Positions 35,201 through 49,000 of a stretch of DNA of 64,000 nt are shown here, one piece after another. The notes beneath the pieces are model-generated. The model was given only the letters and a program-made list of their open reading frames with translations, did no database searches and had not been told where the DNA came from. Where the stretch lies: assembly GCA_023078555.1 (NCBI GenBank), contig CM041197.1, forward strand, positions 7,596,842 to 7,660,841, given 5' to 3'. Made by a program: the position numbers and the translations under genes. Numbering within the stretch: the stretch's first letter is position 1; each line of letters starts with the position of its first letter. Source of the DNA: Ulva prolifera. Lineage: Eukaryota > Chlorophyta > Ulvophyceae > Ulvales > Ulvaceae.

Positions 35201-38200
35201 CTGACGCCGCCCTTCCCCAGCAGCTTCACCTTGGTGTACATGCCCTGGTGGTTCACTACCCCGTTGCCCAGCGACCTCAGGATGTCCGCCGTGCCGATGC
35301 CGGTCTTGTGGATCGGCACGCCCGCGAGCTCCCCTGGGCTCGCATCATCACACCCCGCCTCGGCCGGCGTGCTGGACAGCAAGGCGCGCAGGCCCTGGCA
35401 GACCTCCAGGGCCGAGGGCCGCATGGAGGGGTCGGTGTGGAGGCATGCGTACACGAGACTGGAGAACGCGTGAGGGCAGTCCGGCGCGCAGCGGGGGCGG
35501 AAGAAGTCCAGCAGGGATGCGGATGAGAACCTGGACCGCAGCGCCGGTGTCAGCCTTGCAGCAGCACCTGTGTGCACAAGCTCTGGACAGGGGTGGCGTC
35601 ACTGACGCAGACGGGAGACCACGATGTCTACGGCAGCATGGCACAAGCTACCGTGTTTCACGCTCGTGCGCTGTGCAACCAGGAAACAGCTCAAATTGAG
35701 GACTTTAATTGCAAAACAGTGCCCGTCGCTGGCCACGTGGCGGGATGAACGCGAGAGAATCGTGCGGCTGCGACTGCGGTCTGCCAGTGCAGGCTGTTTA
35801 TGAACTTCTGCACTGGAAAAATGACAAGGCGTCTGACATTGAGATAGCTCGCATAGTGGGTCCAGCATGTGCAGCAGTTTGAACGTGATGTTCTCGCAAC
35901 TCACCGCTGGGCGGTTCATCGCACATACTTTAGGTACCGGACCGCAATCAGGCACACATAACGGCGTGCACCTAGGTATGCCTGACCTTGCGATGACATG
36001 ATCAGTCGGGGCACAGCAGCAACGATGCCACTTGCGGCCACACCTGCGATGGACCCTCTCGGCGTTCCAGATGCTGCTCCACCTCTGGCCATGGTACAGC
36101 TCCCAAAGGACAAGGCCAAGGGAGTACACGTCGCTGGCCTCTGTGAAGTTCGAGTCACGGAAGACCTGCGGCGGGTGGTACGCCAGGGCCGGCTGCTGCC
36201 CCTCGGGCATCCCCGCGGGCGCGGCCATGTGCGGCGCGAGGCCACAGTCGCCGACCTTGGCTCGAAAGCCCCGCTCATCCTGCGCAGGAGTGTGGTCGGA
36301 GGTGCATACATTACAAGTCACAAACGAGCGAGGCCAGGAGAAAATTCGGGACCTGTTGGCATGATCATACACGATAGATGTGACTCGAGGGTCAGAGCAC
36401 CCGGCGGGTACGGCCTCAGCGATCAAGCAGCGCCACGTCAGCGTGTCGCAGCCAGGCGGTTGTGCGAAATCTGCGTCCAAAATGTGTTCAGGAGATCGTG
36501 AGCAGCTGTGATGTACACCATGGTGCGCCATGCCACACAGAATCCTTTAAATTTTGTCATGCATGGTTGGCATGCATTCCTGGCATGCATAGTCAAGGGC
36601 AGCACCTCGACGTCTGAGGCGAAGAGGACGTTCTGCGGCTTGAGGTCTCCGTGTGGGATGCCGCACACGTGCACGCTGCGCAGCGCCTCTGCGACTTCCA
36701 GGCCGCTGAGCAGCACGCAGCGCAGCGTGCTGACGCGCTTGCGGCAGCGGTGCATGGCCACGCTCACCGACAGCCCGACTGGCTCCGCGCCTGGCTCGGC
36801 CAGGTACTCGTGCAGTGACCCTGCAGCCATGGGGCCTGTCTGCTGCGGCACAATTTCGTGCCAGCCCTCCTGAGAGGCACTCCTGTGAGCAGGATTGCAG
36901 AGGGAGAGTGATGAGCCCTTGTTGGCTTCATGACCACGGCCATGGCCAGGCCTGATGCCGGGCCTTGACCGCATCGGACGATGCCATAATGCAGTCGGCA
37001 CGGACGCATCGTGATGCTCCTCTCCGTTGAGTCACGAGCAAGTTGAGAAGGGTGTGTGCGTGATCTGTGCAGCCTGAGAGGTGCGGTGCTTCTGGGCTGA
37101 TCATGATTTGCTCCACACAGAAGTGCCCCTGTCAAGAAGCGTTGAATGAGTCGTAACTTGCACGTGGATACGCGCTGGGGCAATCGAAGTTCTCATGCCT
37201 TAGCATCAGCATCAGGAAGCCAGTCCAATTACAGCTCGCAAGATATAGAGCTCCGGGTGCACGCGTGTGGGCGTCTCGGCTTCAGCAGGCGTGGTGAATT
37301 CATGGACAGAAGCAAGGTAGCAGCTACTAGTGGTACTCGCGATCGTCTACATAGGCAATCGCGAGAAATAGCTCTGGAATGTCTGCGTTGAAGAAAGTGC
37401 CGACCGCCGGGAACGCGCATGTCCGGCGCTCGTTGTGAGATCCCAGCCGTAGTGCATGCACTCAAGGGCAGGCGATATGCCGCAATGACAAGGTGGCTGT
37501 GTAGCTGCCAGCTCGATCAAGAGACGGCGCACCTAAGTCACATTGCTCCATCGCAACGCGGACCTGCAGGAGGACGCCGCGGTCGCCGACGCCGACCCAG
37601 CCGCTCTCGTCGGCCCCCGCCATGTTGCGGTCCAGGTCAGCAGAACCGCTGACGCCGGCTGCATGCGCCTCCGCGACGCTGCACGCACGCACCAGCCTCG
37701 ACTCCCACGCCTCCGAGTCGATCCTCTCGGGCAGCTGGTCCGTGCTATCCGCCACCGAGGCAGAGCCCCCGTGCTGCGGGATCTCCGGCGTTGGGATCTC
37801 AGGCATCGCCTCCGGACTCGAGCCCGGCACGTCTGCAGCCTCCTGCTGAGCTACAATCAGCGCGGAAGACTCGTCTGCTGGGGTAGTGGCATTGCCAGCG
37901 GCTGGGCTGTCGGTGCTCTGCCAGGTGCGTCGGTGCTGTGGGGACGTGGGGGATAAGTACTCCTTCATGGCGTCCGCAGACATCTTCTTGTTGGTGTGGG
38001 TGGGCCGGTTAACCGGCGGGACCTTGGCGGCTCCTGCTACGATCGTCGATTGGAGGAACAACGGCGGGATGGAGCAGACGTTGTCGCCGTCGGAGGCGGT
38101 CGGGCTGTTTGCAGATGAGCCGATGAGGCGGAGAAGAGCCGCGCTGGGGCTTGCGGTGGGCCGCTTCAGCTGCGCTGCAGACACGGGGAGCTCCGCGTGA

Positions 38201-39551
38201 GTGACTGGGTCGAGGAACACCACGTCTGCCCAGAAAATCTGCAAGCACCAGCAAGTTTCATCACTCTCCTCGGCAGAGTTGGTGTGAACAGGATGTGGCA
38301 CGCCGCCAGTGGATGTGCCCGGTGTCATGCAGCTGTTGCGGTCAAAGTCACACAGGGCCAGGTTTCAGGCACAGGCCAGTGCTGGGTCGCTGTGCAGCAT
38401 TTCCAGGCCTGCCACCCAGAAATCAGACCAGAATCTACGGAAATGTTACATATGATCGGGCCCGACGACCCAACACTGGCACAGGCCAAGGTTCGAGACA
38501 CAGGCACAGACGTTCAAGGCAGCCGGTGCAGGCCACACCCCTCAAGCATCCAGGCTGGTGAGTACCCCAGGTGTGCAGTGCTCGGTGCACTGACTGGTCA
38601 CGGGATGCTTGTGTGGTGCAGGTGGCCTCGTCTGAGAGCACGATGCAGTGATCTGGGCTACGCATACTAGCAGACAGGAGACCTGGGCATGCACAGCGGA
38701 GCAATGCGCTGTAGATAATTATAAAACGCCACCTTGACTATGCTGCGGTGGTAGAACTCCGTCAAGGACTGCAGCGCATGCACTCGGACCGGAAGGGACT
38801 TGATGACCTGCTGTGCCAGGTCAGCGAGGGGCTCGTTGGCGTGCAAGGCACGTCGCCCGGTCACCTCCTTCAGAGCAAACTTCGGGTGCTCCATGCCTCC
38901 ACACACATCTGTCCACTGAATTCCCTGCGCCTGCACAACCCGCTCCAGTGAGCTCGAGGCGCCAACATTGTCTCAGCCTCAGCTCTGCAACCAGTGTCAC
39001 AAACAGTCAATGAGGCCATGCATTCGATGCCGCTAGAGAGCTCTTGAAGCTCATACAATGATACAACCGTGCACACTGTATCAAATGATATGGGCTTGGA
39101 CGCTCCGGAATCGGTAGATGCAGGGCGAAAACACGCATGGGCTACAGCGTACGCTGCAGAGCCAGACTCTCCCCGCGGGGCCCTCGCCCCGCAGCTGATC
39201 CTTCTGAAAGTGCAGGCTGCCGCCGTCTGCACAACCCTGCAGGCCCGCAGGGGGCACCTCAGGGGCGACGGTGATGCATGAGACACACGAGCTCAACCCG
39301 GCAGTAGCGGCCACGGGCTTGGCGGCCGCGCCGGGCTTTGCTGAGTTTGCCGGGACACCAGGTGGGCGGTCCAGCTTTGCTGTGCCAGACCCAGGCTCCT
39401 CGCCAGGCAGGCCGCTGTGTGTGTCGGCAGATGTCATCTGATAGCCAGCAAGTTTCTGTGCTCCGGTCAGTGGGTGAGTGCTACGGATTCTGCTGTTCTT
39501 GGCTCGTGCGCCACGACTTGCTTGTGCTATTTTGCTTTGCTCTGGCGGCAC
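32279..39551 (-). CDS. Protein kinase with two tandem kinase domains
   Basis: Two kinase domains of one design follow each other on the minus strand. Domain 1: glycine loop RGEGPAGRVWLCS (exon ends 39153), Lys in KFALKEVTG (~38870), YHRSIVK joined in phase to IFWADVVFLDP (~38250), LLQVRVAMEQCDLG (~37560), HGDLKPQNVLF (~36640), FRAKVGDCGLAPHM (exon 36279-36044), and C-lobe with CLHTDPSMRPSALEVC (~35430). Domain 2: KLLGKGGVSVVHLCRL (~35210), FALKTAASLQYHPG (~34380), HENVVAMYWAYVRCL, LQMCIAMEHCDLGAAL (~34000), HGDVKPHNVLL (~33530), FRAKLCDFGL (exon 33208-32973), and CIRSDPLKRPTAADVC (~32560), with a stop at 32279. Both carry a long, low-complexity insert between beta-4 and beta-5 (~190 and ~70 residues). 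Domain 1 has DCG instead of DFG; domain 2 is canonical. The motifs resemble the tyrosine-kinase-like kinases expanded in green algae. Several exact splice sites remain open. Confidence 0.72.
38369..38486 (+). mobile_element. hAT-like MITE, copy 1 (102 bp)
   Basis: The element at 38377-38478 has ends CAGTGCTGGGTCG and CGACCCAACACTG, and is flanked by the 8-bp direct repeat GCACAGGC (38369-38376 and 38479-38486). It lies in the intron before the insert-bearing exon of the tandem kinase. An 8-bp duplication with CA..G-type ends fits the hAT superfamily. Confidence 0.85.
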
Positions 39552-39599
39552 ATGTGGGAGTGCCTTGTCATCGTTAGCCGCCTACAGAGCAGGAGCACT

Positions 39600-40440
39600 T
39601 GTGCCACTTGTGGACACTCTGAGAGATGCAGCATGCAGTCACATGGAGCTTCTGATTGGCAACGGCAGCACATTTGAACATTCGCAACAATCAGACAGAC
39701 CTAACAATCAATCGCAATTGACCACAGTAAGTAGGATTTGTTGGGGGTATCATCGGATCAATCAGTGTTCTGGTGCTCATGCGGGCAGCGCCGACCGTCC
39801 ACAGGAGCATCTGGCAATGGTTGTGCAGCTGTCTACAGGCAGCTTGCGCACCTTGGGCTGAGAGCCCCGACCAACAGCGACTGCAGCAGCATTGCCATCA
39901 TCGGTCGCGGCCCCGACATCAAAGTCAACAAAAAACCTCGAGGGGTTTTTTGCCAGTGTGCCACTGGGTCCTATGGCTGCAGCACCGCCGTCTGGACGAG
40001 CCTCTGCATCTGCAATGCCAAAACGGGGGAATCAGAGCTCCTGGTCGCAGCCAAACATCTGAAAACGTGCAGACCCGGGGCGAGGAGCGGGCAGCCACTA
40101 TATTCAACGGGCCAGTAGCTGAAGAGGAGGCAATGACACTACCCCACTGAGGCTACACATGCTGCCGCCGCCCCTTTTGCAGGCCATGCCGCTTGTTGTG
40201 GGGGTGCATAAAGCATATTGGCGAGAGCTGGATTGGGTCCTGGCGTGTAGGCACATGCTTTGACTACATGCAGAACCGTGGCACCAGGCTGTGACGATCC
40301 CGCCTCGGTGTCCACGGCGCGATGAGCGAGATGTATCGGACAGCACACAGACCGTGGCAACCTGTGACAGGTTACCTGTCAGAACAATTGTGCTGGCGTG
40401 GTGCTCACCGCGGTCTGCAAAATCTGAAGCTTCAGCTCAG
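39600..40440. other. Presumed intron between candidate kinase-gene exons
   Basis: No domain recognised on either strand. A + strand frame at about 39740-40118 has a Cys-rich stretch but no family match, and I leave it unannotated. Confidence 0.3.
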
Positions 40441-40446
40441 ATTCGG

Positions 40447-43400
40447 CTACAGACGCAGGTATATCACACACACAAGCACGTGACCTTTGACAGCCGAGGG
40501 CGGCAGCAACCCGACAACACCCCACATGCAACGCCCAACACCCATGCAAGCATACACAAAAGATGCCACACCTGCCCCGCCAGGCCGGCGAGGCCCGGAC
40601 ATGACGCCGCTCGCGCCCAAGAGTTCGCCGATCGCGGAGCGCCCACTTGCATCGACTTCATCAGCGCCCCCCTGCCACTCATGCGACAGAGGCCTTGCGA
40701 CTCCGAGACTCTGCAACGACGACTGGCGGCTGACACCGCCGACGCTCAGCGCGATGCTGGCACTGCTGGTGTCACCAGAGGAATGTCGGGAAACGGGCAT
40801 CTGCGGTGAATCCTCGCTGCACTCGATGGGTTCCACAATCGATGGCGCGGGCGCTCGGCGGCTACCCTTGCGATTCAGGGGATCACGCTCTGCGTCATCT
40901 GCTGGTATGGCAGCCTTGTGGGCAGAGCAACGCTCGGCTGCGCTGTCTCCCGCAGGTGCATGTGGGAGCCAGTCCTGGTGTTCGTACACTCGCGGCGTGC
41001 GCACGGGGACTTGGCTGAGCTTTTCGAATGCATGGTCGGATAGGCGCTCGCCCTGAGCAGCTGCGTGGAAGCACCCTGTGAGGTACCCGTCGGTGTCGTT
41101 TGCCGTGATGTAGTCCTGGAGAGCCGCCTCCGCATGGGGTTCTCGAGGGCCCTACAGGTGGGAACGGCCTGACTGGTTTCTGGGCAACATGGAGCCGCAG
41201 GTGCATGGTTACGCAGCTTGATGATGCCATGAGTGAACACGAGTGGCATGTGCGTGGTCATGAAGTTTGTGGGTGGCTGGAACACGGCGAACGGCCTGAG
41301 TCAGGGGGCAGCGTCCAGGCCCAAAACAAATACAGGAATACGAAAAGGAAGTGGCAAAAGTGTCTATAGAGGACATGCAGGTGCATTCCAGCGCAGGAAG
41401 CAGACCATGATCACAGATGCTGTTTTGAGTCACTGCTGTGGTGTTCGGACTGCTGATCAGAAATCTCTTGGCAGCACTTTGCAGCATGCCGTGTTGTGGG
41501 GAGCTCAAGACACCACAGAGACCCACAGAATGTTGCATTTCCGGCCGGGCAGATGGCGCAACTCTCGACGTGGTATGTGGAGGTCGTACATGTGGACCTC
41601 GTACCGGCAGAGGCGGCTCCTCCAGCAGCTCCGACAGCTGCCGGCTCTCACTAAGCATGTGCCACCCCAGCCACGCTGCATGCGCGCCGCAGCTGCTATG
41701 CCTTGATACCAGGAAAGCCGTCCACCCTTCAGAGGATGGCTTCGGAGCGGCACCACTGGCGGAAGCTTGGACTGGGGTCTGCATGGTCGGCACACACTCA
41801 ACCTCATCTTGGCAGGCTAGGTCGAACAGCAACCAGCACACCCGAGTTGCGGGACTGCAGACAGCATTGATCGAGAGCACGAGGGCCAGATACTGCAACA
41901 ATAGAGGCACAAACTGTGCCTCTGTGGGCACCTGTGCTCCGTGCAGAGGGGCTCTCGCTGCATGCAGGACCTGAGAGCTGTTGGCGCTACTGACTCGGCG
42001 GCACCCGGGCGCCCGGGGACAGTTGGCAGGACTCCTTCACACTTCGAGCAACAAGCAGGTTGCCCATTGGCTGCGTGTACAGGCACCTCGCCAACAGAGT
42101 GTCCGAGTCCAGCGAGCACACATGCATACGGGCGCAGGTGGGGCTGAGTACCAAGAGACGCGGAGTCTGACAGCATGCACATAACACCCAGCACTGTGTG
42201 CAGATCCACAGTGACAGAATAGGACTCAAAATAGTGAACCACCCTCACCAGCTGTAGCACTGGCCCGACCAGGTCTGCACAGCTGCTGGCAGAAAAGGCT
42301 CATTGCAGTCTGGCCGAGGAAGCACCTTCGCTCTCACAGGCGAGCCCTCAGCCTGCGATTCTCGGGCCAAACCTTGGGCCGAACCTGCTGAGGATGCGAC
42401 GCTGCAAGTACTGGAAGGCACCTGAGGTGGCTTCAGGCGGAACGCCTGAAGCTCTGGAAGATCCTGCACGTGGCATGAGAACAGCGTTCAACAGCAGACT
42501 CTAGCATGCCGCCTGTAGAACAAGTATGTGTGAGATGTGCTACCCAGCTGCTGCAGCAATGACGAATGACCATTTAAAAGCAAGCCAGATACTAAAGGGG
42601 GCATATGCCTGCAGTTGTACCAATACCCACCACGTCCAGGCAGCACCTGCGGGAATGTAGCGCTGCGAGGGGCAGTATACATACATGGTGTATTGGCTGT
42701 GGCCTTCGCTAAAATGGTAGAGAGGACGGACCGTTTGCTCGAGCTCGGCGGATCCCAGGACCGTGGTGCCGGCGGCATCAAGAGCGCAGTCCCACAGGCC
42801 AGACGTGATGGCGTTAAGCCAGGTCGCGCGCATGCGGTCAGCTCGCAGGAAGGAGTCCACCGCGGCCAAGGTTGACATGCATGGGCCTTCGTCGAGCGCC
42901 GACCTGACTCTGCTCATGGTGTCGACCTGCACCGCAACAAGTGTCGGGTCATCTGGCTCGATCACATAGAGCATTTCCGAATATTCAGGTCTATTTTCTG
43001 GGTAGCAGTGCTGGAAATGCTGCAAAGCGACCCAACACTGACAGCAACACGCACGGTCACTGGCAGGGCGTGCCAATGTTTTTCCTGGGTTAAGTGTTGC
43101 GAGACGCCGCAGAGGGCAAAGACCGGCAGTGTCAACAACTGCGATGACGATGCGCCGCTGCAGGTCCAGCAGGAAGCAGTGCTCTAGCTACCAGAGAACG
43201 TAGGACACGAGATCAGCCGCCGGGTACGCAGGATCTGTGATCCAGATGTCCTGGCCCAGAAGACTCGGGCGATTCCCATAGCTGTCAGAGGGTTGTGCAC
43301 ACAGTGAATGAAGGCACACTTGCAAGACTCCAAGCTTGATGAGACAGGCCGGCACAAAGACGGCCTTGCGGTCATCGCTGCACCCCATGGGTTGAGCCGA

Positions 43401-46077
43401 AAGCGCGGGGTCATCTGGCCGTTCCGGCATCTCGCCGGCTGTGCTGGCGTCGGCCTCCAGAGCGGACTGAGCCAGTTGTGGCGGCACAGACGCGTCCCTG
43501 GCAGGCGCCGTGTCGTCTGTAGCCAAAGGGAATGTCTCACAGGCGGTGTCACGGAAGGCTTGGCTGATGCTGCAATGCAGCGCCTCCTTGACATCGACTG
43601 CTCCTTGCAGCAGCTGCATCGTCCCATGGCAGAAATCCTGCTCGGCAGTGATTGTCACTTTGAATTCATGTGCAAAAAAAAGAATTCTCGCCCGAGCCAC
43701 AGACTCACAATGCTCACCGCAGTCAGTGGGAGTCAGTCACAGTGTTTCACCTGGCTGCTATGATTGCAACCTCATGCACAGTACTTGTGAGATACAAGAC
43801 GGTGCAACCCTTGTGGCCACACAATGCAAGTGTAAAAATCATGCTGGCCGATTGAGCCAGCAGCACCACTGTCACAACGTAGCTTGCTCCATGCAGTTTG
43901 GCAGCCATTCAGATAGAATTCGCCATGACCTGGGCTGCTTCATAAAGTGAATGTCACATGTTGTAGGTGGCACAGCTGTTCGTTCAACCGCGATGCGGAA
44001 ATCCACCCCCGAAATGATGATAGTTTCGCACCGCCCAGAGAGCAAATAGACGATCACAAGCGGCCAGAAGGAGCCTGTCTGGCACGGTGGGGCTCCCAGA
44101 CTCGGCGGCTGGAGATGCGGCCACGGCAGGCAGGCCCCCCTCCTGCTGCAGAGTGTGCAGAGCCTGCATGCATGTGGCTGCTGCTTGCTCCCCGCAGACA
44201 GCGGCATGGCTCCATAGTCTGGCACGCCACCAGCGCGGTGTCGACAGGCTGTCGCAACGCCGTCAAAACCTGTGTGTGTGCACATGCATGGGACCTCCAA
44301 GCAAGGCGAACGAAGTATTACACGATAAACAATCTTGTGGGACAGTTCGCTGAGGGAGACGGCGGAGACATCGAGAGTGAAAGAGATGGACACACGTATG
44401 AGTCCTACGCCGTGGGATTGTGGCTCACCTGGAGGCACTCAACCGCAGTGGCGCAGGCGGCGCATGCCGCAGCCTGCTGCTCCAGCACAGCCTGCAGAGT
44501 GGCGCAGGGGTACCCCGCATCGACTTTGCCCAGCAGCATCGCCCCGTACCCCACACGCATGCTCGCTGCTCTCGCGGGACTCTCGGGGAGCCGGCTATTG
44601 CAATTGGCCACACTCTCGTCCGGAGCGCCTCTGACACCACCGCCACCCTCTACCCTAGACTCCAGAGGCACTGTTGGAGCATCCTCCTGCACAGGTGGAG
44701 CAGGTCAATCATCCACTCCCTTGCGAGAGAGGCACATTGCATCCTCATGGCGTGTGATGTGGCCTACAGAAGAAGGAGAAAGCGCATTCCGGTCCCCAAG
44801 CATGTGCAAGCTATATGAGATGGTGAGCCATTGAGAGGCTCCAAAAGTATCGGCCCGCTGAACTTCGTGTCTCTTCAGGCAGGACGACCCACATTCGAAG
44901 CGAAGCTGCAGTCAGTGCCCACAGGCACACAGGCCGTGCATGCATATGCCATGGTGTTTTTGCGTATGCGGTGCAACGCCATGCGCACCAATACAAATGT
45001 TTTGAGAGTCGTCACAGGTCCACAGAAGGTGCATGCCCTTGACAGTGCATGGTCGATCCGCAGGCCCTGACCTGGCATTCATCCTGGAAGAAATGTCAGC
45101 CACACTGGCACTGTTGTCGTCGCAGCAGTACAAACACGGCATTGTCCAGCAGCAGTGTACGGCACCTTTGCAGTGGGTTCACTGCGACGGAGCTGCAGCG
45201 GAGCGGCTCCCGCCGAGGCGCCGCCGTCCGCCTCTGCATCCGAGAAACCTCCCGGAACCTTGGCCCCGCCGCCGCTGGGAAGCCTTCCATGCAAATGACT
45301 CGAAGATGCCGGACTGCCTCTCATCTGGCATGCATGCCGGGCTTCCGCCAGCTCCCGCCCAAGCAGCTCCACAACGTTCTCGAGAGTAGGCACGACCGCC
45401 GGGCGCACCCCCCTGCAAGCTACCTGTCAGCCTCAACAGGGGGCCACATACGTCGCCACGCACTGGGCAGCTCTACACATGCCCCCTGCCGTGCGTACAT
45501 TGGATCGGGCAGGTGGCTGTGTTCTTTCGCTGCTTGCTGGATTCGCAGTCCTGCCCGCCCCGCCGCCGTCTACTTGTGACATCGGCACGCCGCCTCCCCA
45601 TCGCACTGGAGCACGCAGTCGCGCGCCTGCCTGCGTCATGGGATTGGCATGCGCTGCCCTGGTGCAAGCGGCAGTCGTGCATGTGTGATCACGCTGGAGA
45701 GCGCACCTGGGCTGCGCGGCCACTGTGTTGATGTGAGGGAACAGCGGGAACCCGCGCCCCTCCCAGCCACGCGGGTCACCAGCATGTGCCGCCAGCACCT
45801 CCCCCATGTGCACCATCAGGTCGTACACAGCCTCATGCAGGCGCCGCACGGTATGCTGTGTGGCGTCGTCCGCAAGAGTGGCCACAGGTGGCGCTTCAGC
45901 AGCCTGCGGCGATGCCGATGCCGCGGGCGGTGGCGCTCCGTGCGCCTTGGACCGTCCGTGCCGAGTCCTCAGCAGGCCAAAGCGGGGATGCATGTCAGCC
46001 TTTGGACTGCCAGTGATGGTCTTTGTGAGCTTCGGAGACGGGCGCTGCTGGCCGTCTCCTGCCGATTTGCTAGACAT
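40447..46077 (-). CDS. Candidate N-terminal exons of the tandem kinase gene
   Basis: A string of minus-strand segments looks coding. It starts at an ATG at 46077 (MSSKSAGDGQQRPSPKLTK), continues with a helix QHTVRRLHEAVYDLMVHMGE, and after a GTGACC donor joins RPAVVPTLENVVELLGREL at ~45400. Later segments are RAASMRVGYGAMLLGKV with an Ala/Cys-rich helix (44692-44405), KVTITAEQDFCHGTMQLLQ (43700-43190), STLAAVDSFLRADRMRATWL (43076-42700), and LQDYITANDTDGYLTGCFHA followed by a Ser-rich region (about 41140-40447). No domain is recognised. Orientation and lack of another start or stop suggest one long gene with the kinase downstream. Two separate genes are also possible. Confidence 0.33.
42931..43048 (-). 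mobile_element. hAT-like MITE, copy 2 (102 bp)
   Basis: The element at 42939-43040, in minus orientation, is flanked by ACCGCAAC and ACAGCAAC (7 of 8 match). One terminal base and a few internal bases differ from copies 1 and 3, so it looks older. The minus-strand frame stays open through it. Confidence 0.8.
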
Positions 46078-46079
46078 GC

Positions 46080-49000
46080 CGGCAGCTCACTTCAGCGGGA
46101 CTGCGACGTCCTCCGCTGGATGTGGTGAGCCTCCGCCGTCGGTGTGCGTCACAGGGGCTCGGCACTTGTCTGTCTGGCGCATGCCCGCAGCTTCCGGATT
46201 CAAGCCGGGCTCATTGCATGGTCGATTTGCCTAGGTGCGTATCAGAAGCTGATCCACCGGTAGCCATGTGGGCTCATGCATTGGGGGGTGCCTGCATGTG
46301 CACAGCTTTCCCATGGAGGCGACACACAGCATGGGAGACGCATCAATATTAGCATCTGGTGTCGGCATCTTATACGTTTGGCTGATCGCGGCATTTTCCA
46401 GGACATGCATCGGCTGGTATGTGCACAGCACGCTTGGCAGCCTCTGCGCAAATTCCGAGGCACATCGAGACATGCATGCACTGTGTGTAGTGCATCACTG
46501 GTGTGTACGTCACTTCTACACTGCCTTGAAAGCTTCACGTCGATGGACATCAGCAAACAATGCCCTCTGGGCTCTTTAGAATGGATGACTCACACAATCA
46601 TGAGCTTGCGAGATCACGCTGTGGTCACCGCCAAGCATCGTCACAGCTCCTGCACTGATTAGCTTCGTCTATATTTTCAAGGACACTGAGAGTCATAGTT
46701 CTGTCAGGTGAATTCATCCCAGGTGATCCGAAAACACCGCGCGCATGTCAGGCAATGGCCTTGAGTGCACCTGAGGCCACAGCATGCAAATCAAAACCAT
46801 TGCTGCGGGAGTTTCTCGACGTACATGATCCGTGTAGGATAGCAACGCTGCCACAACTGAAGGATAAGTTTTGCACGTGCGGATACTCCTGTAGGCTGCA
46901 GACACAGAAAGTGCCAACAGCACAACCGAGCCGTGCTACAGATGAAGATCCCGATCGCGAAGCTGTGCTAGGCCGCATGTTGCCTGCATCAACGGGAGGA
47001 ACCCTCTGCAGAAGTAGTATGTCCAGATGTACTCAGATGATGAGTTGCGGAGTTGAGATGGGTATGCCCGCACTGTGGGTGCGTACCGGTCTGGTGTCCT
47101 TCGGTGGAGCCAGCTTTGCCCGCCACTTGAAAATCTGGCAGTGCTTGCTATAGAAGTCGAAGGTGACTGCCAGATGATACCTCCACAGCGCCAGCTGCTA
47201 TCTGTTGTCAGGCCATGCTTGTATGCAAGATACTTCCGCTGGGGGGGGTGGCACAGCCCACTTGCACAGCTTCAAACCTGGGTTGCAGTGCCAATCAACA
47301 TGTCACCACTACGGCCAGTCCATGAGGAGCCTCAATGACATGGGCAAGGTCAACCGCAGCAGTTGCCGCAGAAGGAGCGTGGTGGGCACATCTGCAGGTG
47401 TCTGGATGAGCGTGAACTCAAGCAGTGCTGCAGTTTACCCTTGATGGCGATAGCCCAGTGAATGTCGCCAAGAGGCATTTCCTGGCATAGTGGCAGTGTG
47501 CAGCTGTGTGGTGACCACCGCATTGCGTGCGTTCTGCATGGCTGGTGCAGGTGCTTGCTCGCTATGCAGGACATAGCACACATGCATACATGTTTTTTTT
47601 TTATATAGGAAGAAATTGGAAACGGTTACGGGTCGAGCCAATTGTGCTAATCTGAATTTGCAATGGCTGGTTGCAACGCCCAAGTAGCATGCATCAGCCA
47701 CGCTCAGGTGAAGTGCATCCGCACAGGGTGTAAGACAGCGCACAACCGGCTACTAAGAGAGCTTGAGGAAGCACGCGGTTGAGGTAGCCAGTCAGGATGT
47801 GCGGTACGCTGCAAACGGAACCACGCCAGCGCCAACACCAGCTGAGCGACGCGACAGGGCTTGGGCAGGATGAACCCAGTTCATGGGCCAGGCACAACGA
47901 TACATTTTTACAACAAGATGCGTAAATTCATGCTTCAGAGCCTAGCAGAAGGCACGCGTGTACACAGGAGTTCGTGTAAGCGGTGCGATCATCGTGCGCG
48001 CCCGGCTTGGTCTGCACAATATTGCACAACCCTGCAATTGTGACACAGCCAGCATACATGCAGTGCAAATACAGTCGCACCTTTACGTCACGGCTCTGTC
48101 TAGGTCGAGGTTCAGACGTCGTACAAATGGAATCTCGCGGTACAGAGCTGATGTCGTTATTGCGCAATTTTGCGCGTTCGGCCAGGGTCAGCGTCAGGCC
48201 TGTTTGAAAACGTGATCTCCCTCAAATCATGATAAAGCTCTGCCTCGCCGATTTGTGCGCAAGTCTCTGGATCAGGTAAGGCTCGAAAGCTGCAGGCTCT
48301 CTGAGTCTACATGGCACCAAAGCTGATAGCAGTTGGGTGTAGAACAGCATGCATACACTTGTACCGAAACATGTACGTACCGGGGGGTTTTTGGTGGCCT
48401 TGCAGTCATGTGGGTGGCGCAAGTTGCTGCGCAGCGCAATGTTGTGAACCATCGGACGCGGTCCGACAGCATGCAGATGTTGCTTGCAATTGCAATCTGG
48501 AGACAGCACGACCTTGTCAATCGCACTCGGCAGCTGCGCGCAGCGACATTCCAGTACAATCTGCCATGAACACAGGTTTATATTCAGGCAATCAGCGACG
48601 ACGATGTGCCGCCTATGACGATGCCGATGCCGATCGTGGCCCCGGACCAGTGGCTACAAGGGACATCTACGATGGTCGATGACACAATTTTCGACTGTAT
48701 GCAGCACTGCGCACGGTCGACACATGCATGGGGTAAACGCCGTAGCTACAGCTGTGGCATGTCGGTATTTGTGGCTGGAACGCTCATTTAACGGTCGCGC
48801 TTGTTGCCGTCAAATCGATGTGCTCGCATGGACTGGTCATCCAGTTCATGACTGCCCGCTGCAGTTCCATCGATGTACTCGCGTTCAGACCCCGTCAATG
48901 TAGTTTTCCCAGCAACACTGCTTCTTTGAAGAGGCCGTGTTTCGTCCGTGAAGATGTAGCGCGCTGTGCCGGCCGCTTGTTTCATTCCCAACGGGCGATG

